Shown here piece by piece: positions 50,200 through 62,424 of a DNA stretch of 64,000 nt. Source of the stretch: Brachycybe producta (taxonomy: Eukaryota > Arthropoda > Diplopoda > Playtdesmida > Andrognathidae); contig JAUPFP010000002.1 of the NCBI GenBank assembly GCA_036925085.1, forward strand, positions 11,022,607 to 11,086,606, read 5' to 3'. The notes beneath the pieces were generated by a model that was not told the DNA's origin, did not search any database, and was given only the letters and a program-made list of their open reading frames with translations. Within the stretch, counting starts at the first letter, position 1. Every line of letters starts with the position of its first letter. A program made the translations under genes and the position numbers.

Positions 50200-50935
50200 T
50201 TAAACTAAATTTTTTAGTAAACTAAAATGATTAATGTAGGAATCACACACGCTGAAAAAAAAATTCTTACACTGAATTTCACTTTGTAAGGCTTTTACCA
50301 TAAGCGCCATAATATTATATCCTTTAAGTTCAAAGGAACACAAAATTATGTGTTTTTATTTCTATTTTCTGGTGGTTTTTCAGCGTGTGTGATTCTTCCC
50401 TAATTAGTCGAATTAGTCAACGAAAATAACTTCTCATTAACTAATCATAGAAGATTTCTTTTAATTCTAACATATAATGCATTTTTTTCAAACTAAAAAG
50501 TAGTTTTTAGTTTATTAAGACTAATTTTATATTTTAGTAAATTTAAATAATTAATCGATTAAAAGTAGACTTTAGAAAACTACAACAAACAACTAAAGAA
50601 TATATTTTCTGCACTTGCCCACACAGTAATTTTGAAAAAAAAAATTATTTTCCTTCTTCAAGCTTCAGCGATGATCGAATGACTAATTAGTAGAATTAGT
50701 TAAAGCAAATAACTAATTATAGAACATGCCTCATATTACTAAGATGTGTAGCATAACTAAAACTAAAAATTTTGTTTTTAGTTTAGTTAACTAATTTTAT
50801 ATTTTAGTCTATGTAATTTTTAGTCGACTAAAAAGTTACTTGACTAAAAATTCTTAGTTGACTAATAGTTTACTAAAAATGTAGACAACTATTAATTAGT
50901 TAACTAAGTAAGTTGTAAACTAATTGTTAACTAAT
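50200..50935. other. TTAGTTAACTAA-rich degenerate palindromic region
   Basis: The sequence repeats words such as ttagttaactaa, tagtcgactaa and actaatta in both orientations (for example 50776-50935) and encloses a separate MITE at 50241-50397. It resembles decayed elements with (TTAGTCGACTAA)-type inner arms. No discrete ends can be drawn. Confidence 0.35.
50241..50397. repeat. MITE with AATCACACACGCTGAAAAA ends
   Basis: The left end ggaatcacacacgctgaaaa and the right end ttttcagcgtgtgtgattct are inverted over at least 19 bp. It is 157 bp. A lone end-like word, ttttttcagcgtgtgtg, occurs at 10109-10125. Confidence 0.7.
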
Positions 50936-51777
50936 TGTTGTACATTATATGTCATAGAAAATGCGAGTTTTAACTAAGGATTACTATAAGCTGTTAAACT
51001 TTTACATTTTAGATCTAACGTGAAGAATTTAAAAGAATTTTAAAAACTAGAAAAGGAACTGAATATGCTTATTTTTTGTGTTTCTTATCTTTCAAATTCT
51101 CAATTTCTATGAAATAAATCTTTTCAGTTGAAAAAAATGTCTACTTGAATAAATAATTGGTCCCAAATGCATCATGAATTTATCATCCCGGGCATATCCC
51201 CTTTAATAATTGTTATAGATATAATATCGAATATAGGCTTAATAGAATAATTATGATAATAATAATAATAATCATAAAGACAAAAGAAAAGAAAAAAAAA
51301 ACCCTCTGCAACACAACAACAATTTTAATCACAAATTTTTAAGCCAATTTAAATGACTCCGCCGGATAAATGCTAGGTTACATAAGATTTAATACTTAAT
51401 TGTGTTTCTTATAACTTCCTTTTTAGCTCATCGTATTTATAAGCTTTCCATCGTATTATTTGGTGGATTATTTTTGGGGTTGTTATCAACTAGATTTTAC
51501 AGTTTTATGTGTCTGTGTTAGCCACATAAATTTCTGGGGGCGGGCGGAGTAGTTGACGCTTTGTTTTCCGGGTTTTGATTTAGAACAATTATGCCCCTAT
51601 ACTTTACTACCTGATGAGGTTCATATTTGGTCTACGGTGAGTCAACTGAGCCAAATTGGCACCACTGTTTTCCATTAAGGATCAAAAGACCCTTATCTAA
51701 AAAAAAATCGGGGTTAAACATCTAGCTCGAAACAAGCTGCTCAAGCTGCAGCAATTTTCCGTAGCCGCATTTTTTTT

Positions 51778-51950
51778 TTGGGACAGCGACTAAATAAATG
51801 CCAAATTGAACAAAATGACAAATCGAATAACCACCACCAAATTTGTTGGATTTTATTCAGTGGAACAATCGCCAAGATAAACACATTCATTTTGGTGGTT
51901 GTTCAATTTGGCACTTGTTCTATTTGGCGCTTATTCAGCACCGTAATTTC
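51778..51950. repeat. Foldback rich in GCCAAATTGAACAA words
   Basis: The left arm taaataaatgccaaattgaa, caaatcgaataaccaccacc has its inverse to the right, ttttggtggttgttcaattt, ggcacttgttctatttggcg. Frames across it are palindrome artefacts. A GCGCCAAAC-rich patch at 115-250 looks related. Confidence 0.55.
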
Positions 51951-52886
51951 TGGAGTGTTATATTTGATACCACATTGTATTATTTGGCTCTTCATTTTCT
52001 GACAATGCAATTAGTTCAGCTGCACCAGAGAACACATTGCAATTGTTATTAGGTTTTTAACAATGCATTTCACATGCTGCAATTTGGACTTTAGTCCCCT
52101 CTGCCACCCTTTCTTTCTTGACTGCTTGCAGCGAGTATTTTTTTAAAATTCAAATTCAAAACCATTTTTAGTCATTATCATCACCAAATGCATGTCATTT
52201 ATAGGCAATGTAGTATCATAAGTTATGATAAACTTATGATAGTAGACCTTATATTCCCCCTCTATCTCTCCTAAATTTAGTTTATGGAGATTCATGAGTA
52301 AAAATGAGACACCCCCCCCCCCCCTCCCCTTATACAAAAATATTAACGTGAATGTTTGTGAATTGCTTATATGTAGATCTATTCCAGCTGTTGTTAAGAC
52401 ATGGTGGTGGCCTAAAATGTATGTTACTTAGGTATCTTTTTTCTGCCTGCCTCCCATATATACTACAAGCACTACAAGCTGGTTTCATGGCGATATTTTC
52501 CACATGTTAAAAATCGATCGTGTAAACAACCATGCAATGCATTGCACGGTGCCGACGAGTTCCATGTTTTCTAACCAGACATCCATTTTTTTTTTAAGTT
52601 TTTGCATTCATATTTTTTCAATAAGGGGGAGGAGGAGTGTAGGAGAAGTACTCTCTAATGTCCATACAATTGCATTAAATTCATATTTTACTTTTTTACC
52701 TACAGGTATATAATGTATGTGTACTATATAGTACATATTTAGCTCTTATTATTTTGTGTTTTCGGTAAAAAAAACCTCCAATAGTAGCATATGACGGAAG
52801 TCTACAGGGTGGCAACATGACATTGTAACCTTTCTGTATATGATCAAGTTTCGTAACCTATTGGACATATTTTAATGACAGTAGAA
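51951..52886. other. AT-rich stretch with poly-C run, no clear feature
   Basis: It has poly-C at 52311-52323 and AT-rich unique-looking sequence. I see no gene. Confidence 0.4.
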
Positions 52887-53380
52887 ACCGTTTAACACGA
52901 AATAGAAGAGCCCGGAATATTTTTCTTTTCGTGTTAAGGTGGTTTTAAAGTGTAAACGAATTCCAAACACAGAATATTATTGTCTTACAGGTGTAAAAAA
53001 TGTAAATAAACTAGAAAGTGTTTTTTTTTAGAAACTAGAAGGTTTTGCTATCTTTTCAAAATAAGCTTTTAATGTGAGTTCGAAAATGACTCAATATTAA
53101 GCAGACAATATTTTTTGTTTAAATGTTTGTTCATATATAAATGTTTATTATTAAAAATGTCAACACGAAAATACTCTTTTAAGTTGATTGAGCAACTCAT
53201 CTAGTTTCTAAAACACTTTCTAGTTTCGCGTAATTTTGCTTCTGAAAGACAGAATAATGAAGAGTTCAACCATCAGCATTTTTATAAACCCGTCTTAAAT
53301 AAAATTTCGTGTTAAAAAAGAATTTTTATGCGATTCTAAAGGACCAAACCGAAAATATATTTCGTGTTAAACGGTTTTTC
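52887..53380. repeat. AACACGAAATG-ended MITE (copy 2) split by family A
   Basis: Ends gaaaccgtttaacacgaaat (52887) and atttcgtgttaaacggtttt (53360-53379). The left part ends tttcgtgTTAA and the right resumes TTAAataaaatttcgtg on either side of the family A copy. Confidence 0.7.
52935..53300. mobile_element. Family A MITE, TTAA-flanked, nested
   Basis: It begins TTAAggtggttttaaagtgt, aaacgaattccaaacacaga, core ttttagaaactagaaggt; right half atctagtttctaaaacactt, tctgaaagacagaataatga, agagttcaaccatcagcatt and ends cccgtcTTAA. The interrupted host repeat shows the duplicated TTAA directly. Confidence 0.75.
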
Positions 53381-54565
53381 ATGGTACAGATTATTTCAAT
53401 TATTTTTTTTCTTCCAATTCCTATCTGTTTTGTCAACTGGTTTAATTTCTTTTTATGTTCAGACTTAACTTTTTATTTAAACCATATTTGATGAAAACAT
53501 TTTAATAAAATTATAAAAGTTAAATGATAGCTTCAAGGTATCTGATAGTTGACATTTTGTATTGAGCTTTTTTTTTACTTCTCATCAGTAATATTGCTTT
53601 TATGGTTCAAAATATCAATTACGAGTTCATAATTAATACAGTTTGCACTATGAACGGGTATATGTGTTTATTAATTATTAATTTTTAATTATTAAAATGT
53701 CATTTCGGTGTTTTTTTTTTTACTTCTTCATACAAATATGTCTACTAAATTCAAATAAAAGAAGCAGACTTTTGTTAAAGTTGTTTAATCCTCTTTTACA
53801 TGATATCAAATTACTGCGCTTCATTTAAACAAGGATAAAATATCACTCTCTATTTTTTTTAATATTCATTTATATTATGCATATCTTATCCATAATCTAC
53901 CTGAAAATTAATTAAATTTATCAACACCCTCTCAAAGATGCCTGTTGGGGGTATTTGCTGTGAAAATTTTTTACAGTACAATTGAAAAATGAGTTGTTTG
54001 CTACTCAGTATCTTGTTGTTTGTTTTATAATCTACAATTTTTGTTGTTGTTTTTGTTGAAAATATGGCTATATCTTATTTTATTTGTTAGAGGATTTTCT
54101 TCTGAGTGTCCAATTGTTGTAGAAAAAGAGAGAGAGATTGAAAGAGAGGTCATAAGAGAAAAATGTCGGACATTGGATGGTTTGGATGGTGGTTGGTTGG
54201 TTGGTTATTGGGATTGTATTTGTTCGTTTCTTATTTTGCTAACATGTCAAGTTTGCTAAGACCCTTCAGTGTTTTTCATTGGTTTCCAATTAGTGGCAAT
54301 CCTTAGACACTATATGCTCAATAATCTTACAAAATTGTGTGTACGAAGAGGGGGGGTACATACAATACATGTCTATTGTTCTATATAATGTATATGGTAT
54401 TTAGTATAGAAGCATGTTTTCTGTATAGGAGGTCTATCTGTTGAGCTATTGTTGAATTACACATACCTACATTTTGTGGTTATGGAGGTTTTTTTATGTC
54501 CATATAAACTTCACAGATTTCTGCTTTTTTTTTCTGCTATATATTGAAAAAATAAAATTTAGCCT
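53381..54565. other. AT-rich stretch, no clear feature
   Basis: It has (GGTT)n-like sequence at 54181-54206 and homopolymers. No gene is seen. Confidence 0.4.
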
Positions 54566-55328
54566 CAGTGTCGTAGCTCCGAGAGCAAAAATGGGGAGTG
54601 CATCTCCCCTAAAAAATGTTTTATGTGGTAAATTCATTAAGAAATAAATAAATGTGTTTTTGCAGTCATGAAGTTGGTTAGAGGCTACAATTCAGTGGTC
54701 TGACTAATTTCTAGCAAAGCCTTGTCCAGACTGGAAAGGCAAATTTGCCAGGAGCGCAGGAAGGAGTGACATAAGCTAAATTTGAAAATTATATAGGGAA
54801 GTAAATAGCCTGAACTACATATAGGGTTGTCACCTATACATTCATTAATTTAATAATGTATTTTGTCTTTGCTAGGGGGGGTTCCAACTAAATATTAATT
54901 GGGTAGTACAGATTATTTTTGAAGCTTTGAAATACAGAAAAGCTTTCTAAATGCCAAGTATGCGCGAGCACAATGGGCGAAAAAAATTTTAAACAAATAT
55001 TCTGGACGCGCAAAGAGAGCTATGAAAATTACACCATTTTGTAAATATTAAGTAGAACAGTGGCTAACAAATCTGAAAATTAAATATTAAAATTTGGCCC
55101 CTGTTCTAAATTGGCCCCTTGCTAGTACCTGTGGGCGCCCGTGAAAGTTGCCTTACTAATTAAATATTTACTGAATTATATATTTTAATATTATAATTAT
55201 ATAATCAGGAAACTTAGAAATAAAATATTAAAAATTAAAATTTAACCTTAAGGCGCCTTCTTTTTTTTTTTTGAAGACTGACGCCGGAAGCAAACTGCTT
55301 TCAATGCTCCCCTTAGCTACGCCACTAC
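54566..55328. mobile_element. hAT-type non-autonomous element, CAGTGGCGTAGCTA family style
   Basis: The left end cagtgtcgtagctccgagag, gggagtgcatctcccc and right end ctccccttagctacgccact are inverted and resemble the widespread animal CAGTGGCGTAGCTAxGGGG termini. The flanks ttagcct and ttaacct suggest a decayed duplication. About 763 bp; no transposase frame is seen. Confidence 0.55.
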
Positions 55329-55791
55329 TTAACCTACGCGAGATACATTTTAATCTGAACTTTAGAGAATATTTCATTCAAAATAATGCAAAAAAAAAAT
55401 GAAATCAATAGAAATGTAGCATTTTGGTTTAGTGTCCAGGGCTAAAAAAAAAGACACAAAATTGAAGAATAAGTCATTTAATGTAGAGCATATGAATAGT
55501 TTGTATTTTTGTGTATGTTACTTTTCATCTCTTTATTCAGTCTTTCCGCTTTGGTTGTTTTATATGATAGGGTAAATAACAAGAAGAAGAAGAAAAAAAG
55601 AAGCAAGTATTGGTTATATGTATGTGTGATTACTGTATATATAATATGTGTACAATGTACATGGCCCTCTTGTCAAATTTTGTTGGCCCTCTCCCTCTCT
55701 CTCTCCCTTTCTAAAAGAAACTTCACCGACATCATACATGATTGATCAGTGATGTGGAATCACCATGTATTTTTCTCTATCTTTCACCACA

Positions 55792-55793
<2 letters not shown>

Positions 55794-55838
<45 letters not shown>
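55794..55838. repeat. (CT)n microsatellite
   Basis: About 22 CT units. Confidence 0.95.
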
Positions 55839-55840
<2 letters not shown>

Positions 55841-56199
55841 AACTCTACTTTATTCCTTCAATTCATATAAACCTTGGAAGAAAAATCATAACTATATTCT
55901 TCAAATTTTATTATACATACATAAATGAGAATGACATGAGGTTCTTTTTTTTTCTAGCATTAGATACAGTACATCTAGTATAGTAATAATAATCATTATT
56001 ATAGGATTTTTTTTGTAAAGGCTTATTTGCTACCACCCTCCTTCATAATTCTTATACTGAATATATACTAAAAAAATGCTGATTTGTTGAGTAGATTCAT
56101 AATTATGAATATTACTTGTTCGCTATTAGGTCATTTGGTCCCTCTCTTCATCACAACCCTACTAATTTGCCCCCTCCCCCCTTCCACTTTACATATGTA

Positions 56200-56769
56200 C
56201 TAGTAGGGTAACCCGTCATAAATGACGGGAGCCAAATTCACAGGCAATTGTGCCCAGCATTAGAATTTCTTTTCCTCCGCCCTTTTATGACGTCAGACCA
56301 AGTAACAAACCCAATTAGAAATTAATGACGATCATAAAAGGGCGGGGCGGAGCAAAATAAATTCTAATGCTGGGCACAATTGCCTGTGATAAATTCTAGT
56401 TTAATTTTTCTACTATTATCCCCTCCCCTTTTTATATTTGAAAGAGAAAATGAGTTTTTCATTTTCTCTGGTGTGCGCATGCACGTCGTTTGTTCCTTTT
56501 TTTACTCCTTTCATTTCAATTTCAATCACCCCCTCCCACTTTTTCTCCCCTCCAGGTTTTTCTCTCTCTCTCCCCCCCCCTTCTACACTTTCCAACCTTT
56601 TCCCCTCTCCAATTTAATATCATGGGGTTCTTGGATGGGGAGTGTGCAACACATAGTTGACCTTGAGAAAAAAAAAGCCGTTCATTTATTCATTTCAATT
56701 TATATAAATTTCGACGTGCTTCAAGGTTTGTACAGCGTTAAACACACACACACATAAACAGACCTGGCT
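56200..56769 (-). mobile_element. Non-autonomous Helitron (copy 2), carrying a family B-like MITE
   Basis: On the minus strand it ends with the same hairpin CCCGTCATTTATGACGGG, TTACCCTA and CTAG|T as copy 1 at 2437-2830. Its 5' end (AAGCCAGGTCTG) has lost the TC. Shared inner words include gaccttgag...cttcaaggt, tttatataaatttcgacgtg and the pyrimidine-rich tract. It is about 570 bp, longer because of the insert at 56240-56387. Confidence 0.72.
56240..56387. mobile_element. Family B-like MITE (copy 7, short variant) inside the Helitron
   Basis: Arms acaggcaattgtgcccagca, ttagaattt and aaattctaatgctgggcaca, attgcctgt; inner cgcccttttatgacgtcag and cataaaagggcgg as in family B. Flanking 9-mers gccaaattc and gataaattc match at 7 of 9 positions. 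It is 148 bp. Confidence 0.65.
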
Positions 56770-56869
56770 TAATATATATATAAATATAATATAATATTAT
56801 ATTATAGGATGATTAAAGTTTTTTAGCTTGAGGGCCACATTTAAATAAAGCGGGTCGTGAGCCAGTGAA

Positions 56870-57180
56870 TGTGAGAATAGAATAAAATGAAGAAATTGAA
56901 AGTATTTTAGAAACTAGAATGGTAGATGAATTACTCAATGCTATTTTTATAATGACGTTTTTAAAATAAACTTTTCATGAAAAAAAATTAGAAAAATATT
57001 AACTTTTCAAGCTTACGTTATGTAAAAATTTTCTTAAAAAATATCACTTAATTTATCATTAAGTTATAGTAGAGATGTCCTTCTAGTTTCTAAAACGTTT
57101 TCAAGTTCCTATTAGATTTGCTTCTTTAAGAAAAAAATAACCATAGTTTCGAGGAGCGTTTACTCTTTTAAAACAGCTCA
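56870..57180. repeat. Family A MITE
   Basis: Core gtattttagaaactagaatg, gtagatgaattactcaatgc; inverse gtccttctagtttctaaaac, and the right end cgaggagcgtttactctttt with aaaacagctc. Confidence 0.58.
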
Positions 57181-57524
57181 AATTTTATTTAGAAAAATAA
57201 ATTAATGAATATTTTAAAATAAAAAGTACGGAGTCTTGTAAAGGACATTTTTTTTTTGAAAAATTAATCTACTGCAGCAGCAGCAATTAAACATATGTTT
57301 GTAACTTTTTAATGTAACTTTTTTAATCTGTGGCTAAAACTGTAGAAATTTTTACACAGAAAATAGCATATGACCCATGTTTTAAAAGATACAATTTGAT
57401 ACTTTATACAGCATTTTTTTACTTTTAAAAAAAATTGTAAATTTTTACTGATATATTATAAAATGTTTGTATTCTGCTTTTCGATGCTATTGGTGGGCTT
57501 TCTTTTTTTTTAGACTTAGGTCAA

Positions 57525-57726
57525 CTTCACACACGCCGAAAACGCCAACTGAAAAGATGACTGAAGTCTGAAAATAGAATTAGGCTACTTTAAATAATTC
57601 TGCTCTATTTATTTTGCATTTTTCTTTCTTTCTGCCAAATACATAGAATGGATTTATTTAAATTAGAAAATTTTTTTCAGTCACCTTTTGCACTTGATGT
57701 TTTCTGCATGTGTGATCGTGGCCTTA
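57525..57726. repeat. Family I MITE (copy 2)
   Basis: Ends cttaggtcaacttcacacac and catgtgtgatcgtggcctta are diverged inverted repeats; inside is atacatagaatggatttatt. Compare 45425-45600. Confidence 0.5.
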
Positions 57727-57810
57727 CTGTATATGTATATCATGAATTCGTGCTAACTCATAGAAAATCGCATTTTTTGGTGGTTGTCATAGTAACTATT
57801 TTTTTCCACA

Positions 57811-57811
<1 letters not shown>

Positions 57812-57846
<35 letters not shown>
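57812..57846. repeat. (TC)n microsatellite
   Basis: About 17 TC units. Confidence 0.95.
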
Positions 57847-57849
<3 letters not shown>

Positions 57850-57938
57850 ATCTTTAAAATGCAGTGTTTCGTATTTTTTCTATCTCAATTTTCAACCAAA
57901 AAGTCTTGGCGGCGGCGGCGCTTCATTCTAGTTTAGAA

Positions 57939-57941
<3 letters not shown>

Positions 57942-57980
<39 letters not shown>
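57942..57980. repeat. (AT)n microsatellite
   Basis: About 19 AT units. Confidence 0.95.
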
Positions 57981-57982
<2 letters not shown>

Positions 57983-58330
57983 ATGTGGCATCGACACAAA
58001 TCAATAAATAGGGCCGCATATTAACGAAGCAACCATTTGATTTACAAGTTCAGTTGGACGGTTTGTTTGGTGCTCAGCTCAGCAATCATCATCCAGCTTT
58101 TTCCAGCTCTCTAGCCGCTTTAGCTTAGCCTGCATCTTTCTTCTCTCCTTATATTGCATGTTATATTCTCAGTGTTCATTCATTTCATTCGTTTCGGTTG
58201 CATTTTCTACTCTTGACTTCTTCTTCCGTTAAGATGACGATGATGATGATGATAATGATGATGATGATGATGATGATGACTATGATGATGTTGTTTCAAA
58301 AGATACAATCTCAATCTTTTGCTTCAAAGT
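57981..58330. other. Non-repetitive, relatively GC-rich block in the long intron
   Basis: Between an (AT)n tract and a (GAT)n tract (58232-58280) lies about 250 bp of higher complexity (cgaagcaaccatttgattta, gtttggtgctcagctcagc, ctctagccgctttagcttag). It carries no MITE core and no long open frame. It is a candidate for conserved non-coding or regulatory sequence, unproven. Confidence 0.3.
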
Positions 58331-59729
58331 CCAACTGTTGCAAACTTGAATGAGACATCCGAGTTTTTTTTTTTCAGACTTTCAATGCAGAAAAAAAAAA
58401 TTCTATATCTATATAAGAAAAAAAAAAACTTGTTTGACACACATAACAGAAAAAACATGTATTGATATAATACATTTTTAGGAAAGAACGAAAATTTCAA
58501 GTGTCAATGCGGGTTGTAATTGTATCATCTTTTTTCATGTTGGATGCTGTCATCCAAAACTATATGTAGTTTTTTTAAAAAAGAAAAAAATAGTTAATTT
58601 TGAGTCATTTTTTGATGATAATTTGTTATAAATTGGGGTTTGTGTTCATTTAATTAAGACTACAATGATGAAAAATGTGGACTCTCTTAAATATATTTTT
58701 CAACAATAGACATCATCTTTGATGAGCCTTTCTAATAATTTGTACTATATTTTCTTCTTACTCTTCTACTCCGACTTTTCTACTTTTTAATTCTTCTGTT
58801 TCTTCACTTTCTTATTTTATATGTAAGTATACAAATTCAGAAACTTATATTCTTTATTTTTCTTTTCTAAAATCTTACAAAATGAAATGTTTTCTCTTTC
58901 TCTCACTATTTTTCTTTAACGTTGTGTAAGTGCTCTAAATTGCTTAATTTTTTTTTCAAATGACTTCATTTAATGTTATTTAATGTCTGTGTTTGTGTTT
59001 CTTTTAAATGTTAATTATAAGGCCGAAAACCAACATTCAGAAATTAACTTGTAGACGACATTCAAAAGTATTTTTTTTAGATTAAATTTAAATTTTATGA
59101 GCAACAAGAAGAGCAAAAAAAAAAAAGAATAGTGTAATTGGCTTTTATCTTTTAAATTAAACGTTTTATTTGCAGTTATTTAATATTGCATTAACTTCTT
59201 TTTGTAGGCTACTTGATGAAAAACTTAATATTTGCGTATTTACAACAAATCATCATGTAATTAATTACTCCTATGTGATTGCTTTAGTCTTCTTTCTAGT
59301 TTCTAACAAAGTTTGAATTTCTTCAGAAAAAAAAAACCACTTCTGATGACCAATATGACCATTTAGAATTAATTCGGAGACACTTAGAATTTTTTCATTA
59401 AATTAAAATTGTGTTAGGAACATGAAAAGTAAAAAGAATCATGTAATCATGGCTTTATCTTTCAAATTAAACATTTTAACTTGCAGTTGTTTAATATTGC
59501 ATTAATACAAGTTTCAAAATTGATGAAAAACTTAGATATTTGCGTATTTAAAACATTAGTTCAATAAGATATCTTCGTGCAATTATTTTTAAGGGCAATT
59601 ACTTTAACTCTTCTAGTTTCTAAACAAACTTTAAATTTATTCAAAAAAATATTTCTGATGAACTGAATCATTTCTGAAAGAGTTAGTGATGAATCTGATA
59701 GTTTGTCCGAGCTTAATTTGTAAGAATTA

Positions 59730-60046
59730 TCAGGGCTCGAATTTGTATGCAAAATATCAAGCGAATGTTTCTCAATCTTTGGCCTACGAGCCAATTGTGA
59801 AGTAACAATTCCAACAATTGTGGTTTATTTCAATCACAAACACTGGTTAGAGGCTAGAACTCTAGTTGACAACAGTTAGTAACCAGCCTTTTAGCTTATT
59901 TATAACCAGCCTTTTTTGATTTAAAAAACCCATAATTGCAGTTGCTCTAATGATAATGGTGATTACTTCACAATTGGCACTTGTGCCACAAATTGAGAAA
60001 AATGTGCTTGAAATTATTACATAAAAATTCGAGCCTTAATAATTAC
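59730..60046. repeat. Family D MITE (copy 4)
   Basis: Ends cagggctcgaatttgtatgc and cataaaaattcgagcc; arms tgtttctcaatctttggcct, gccaattgtgaagtaacaat and inverse; centre ctggttagaggctagaactc. Confidence 0.72.
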
Positions 60047-60566
60047 AGTATATTATAATTATGTGCTAAAATTTAATTTCGATGAAGGCATAGCTGGGTA
60101 TTTTTTTTGTCAAAAAAAAAAGAGAAATAACGTTTGTTTGGCAATTAATCTTTTCTGAACAACACAACCATCTTTTAAGCATTTTTGATTTCTCAAAATG
60201 ATCATTTCAAGTGTGGAAAGAATCTTAAGTGTTTTCTTTTGAGTAGGTTTTATTTCTTGTTAAGCATCTTGTAACACAGACTTACAAACATTTCATTTTA
60301 AGTGGTTATTATATCTGGTTGATGTGTTCATCTAGTATATGGAGACACATTTTGGTAATTGGTTGTTGTTGTTTTTTCTAAGTGCGCACCAAGCTTAAGA
60401 TAGGGCCAAATGTTCATTCTGACAAAACAAATGGATTTATTTTAGGTTATTTTAACTGCATGTATATCCAATACATTATTGGTCGTGGTGGCGGCACTCA
60501 GTTTTTAAATGTTGCTCTACTTGTTGTTCACACTTACTTTAGTTATTTTTTGGTTGCTAATTAATT

Positions 60567-60803
60567 ATTTGGGTTCGAATTTTTATGTAATGTCAAGCAA
60601 ATGTTTCTCAATCTGTGGGCCAATTGGAAAGCAACAATTTCGTTTAGATTTAACCATCAATTATGATTTTTTTTCAATCATAAACACTGGTTAGAGGTTA
60701 GAACTCTAGAAAAGCATAATTGTAGTTGCTCTAATGATGATGATTGCTTCACAGTTGGCACTTGAGCCGTGTTTGCTTGATATTTCATAAAAATCCGAAT
60801 CCA
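60567..60803. repeat. Family D MITE (copy 5), internally deleted
   Basis: Ends ttgggttcgaatttttatgt and cataaaaatccgaatcc; the arms are intact but the second half of the central inverted pair is missing, so it is about 80 bp shorter. Confidence 0.7.
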
Positions 60804-61464
60804 AAAAAGGATATTTCTTTACATTAGCTGTATTCATTTAAGTGAGAATTTCCGTTATCGAATATTATTTTTTGTGACATTTTGTGACACAGTGTCGTGA
60901 GTACCTAACACCCCCTAATTGAAAAGGTAAACCTGGCACTTCAACTTTATCTTGAATTCTCTGAGAAGGGTTTCAATATAAAAGAATAAAACCCAAGTTC
61001 AAACTAACATTGGGTCTATGGTCTCAATAGAAAAACGATGCTAGCGCCCTTTGTGGAGATTTTTCAAAGTAATTTTGTGATGTAGCCTCTTAAACAAGAA
61101 TTACCTTTTGTTGGAACCCTGGTCATGGAGGTTTCTAGTTAAAAGTTCACCGGTTAAGTTTTTGTCTTAAATCTATTGACTACATCTCCTTTTTCTTTTG
61201 GTTCTAAAACAGTGCAACCAACAACAACAACAATAACAACAACAAAAAATGCATTTTCTTTTACCGTGTTTTGAGATTTTTTTTTTCGAACACACTGTAG
61301 CTCATAATATTCACATAGAGTCATCCATCATGTTTGCCAATATTTCACTTTTTATTACTATTTTTTGCATGAATGAATGCATAAATGTTTGGGTTTGAAA
61401 ACATGGGATGTGTGTGTATATATGTATAGTGATTGTGTTTATGCAAAGTGAGTGTGGTTTGTGT

Positions 61465-61465
61465 T

Positions 61466-61543
<78 letters not shown>
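61465..61543. repeat. (CA)n(TA)n compound microsatellite
   Basis: About 13 CA units run into about 25 TA units. Confidence 0.95.
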
Positions 61544-61547
<4 letters not shown>

Positions 61548-61857
61548 ATTATCACGAGATGCATTATCATATTTTGTGAGTTGTTGATAAATTAGAAAAA
61601 TTTCTTCAGCTATGTTCACAATTAAGTATTTTTGAAAGGGGAGAGGGGGGGGGGGTTAACCTCTTTATATGGCACATTTTCTTTATTTAAGTAAGTAAAC
61701 ATTTACTCAAAAAAAGAGGCTTTTTCATAACTTGTACACACATACACGGCAGAAAAATATAATCAGTTAAATGCGTTCAGAAAAATGCATTTAATATGAT
61801 GCAGTGTGAACACATTTAGCTCTGTTTTTAAAGGCCACTGAAGCTTGTTCCAATAGG

Positions 61858-62280
61858 TGTCATTGAGGTTTATTGCACAGCTCTACTTATACTGGTAGAA
61901 GTGTCGATATACATGTGTATATGTCCTCCTACGCAGGCTCCACATCTAATGCATATCAGTGCCTCAGAGGTAAACTGTGTTAAGTCACCAAACCTAAATT
62001 TTACAGGGGATTCATTTGATAGTTTTTCTTTTCATTGAAGGGAATAGGATTTAACATGGTAAACCACCATCTAGCGGCGGATGTGTTTCCAGCTGATAGA
62101 ACTTGGCAAGCTGTTTCACAAAAAAAAATTCAACTTAACACTGTTTACCTCTGAGGCACTGATATATGGAATCTCACATCACAAGACAATTGAAAATAAA
62201 GGGCTATTTAGCCTGCATATTACCAATGCTTCTATTGGAATATGGAAACACGTAGTGTCTTGTAATAAGCCTCATTGTCT
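61858..62280. repeat. Long foldback element
   Basis: The left arm attgaggtttattgcacag and, further in, tatcagtgcctcagaggtaa, actgtgttaagt pair with the right arm acttaacactgtttacctct, gaggcactgatata and cttgtaataagcctcattg. The open frame 62081-62377 overlaps the right arm and is not credited. Confidence 0.6.
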
Positions 62281-62424
62281 GTTGCATGAGTTGACCATAT
62301 TAGGATTGCTTTTTTTTTTGTTTGAAATATTCCATAATGCAATTTGCACACAATTTCACAATGCAATTCATAAATAAGTTGAATGAGTTGAAGCATACTA
62401 GCAACTCATTTTAAAATTGAATGT

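Noticed and set aside
54020-54259. 79-codon frame with hydrophobic start and cysteines
   Set aside because: Driven by T-rich DNA plus GA and GGTT simple repeats; no splice or domain support.
56380-56757. 125-codon plus-strand frame with Pro/Ser/Leu-rich content
   Set aside because: It is the pyrimidine-rich tract of the Helitron, on the opposite strand.
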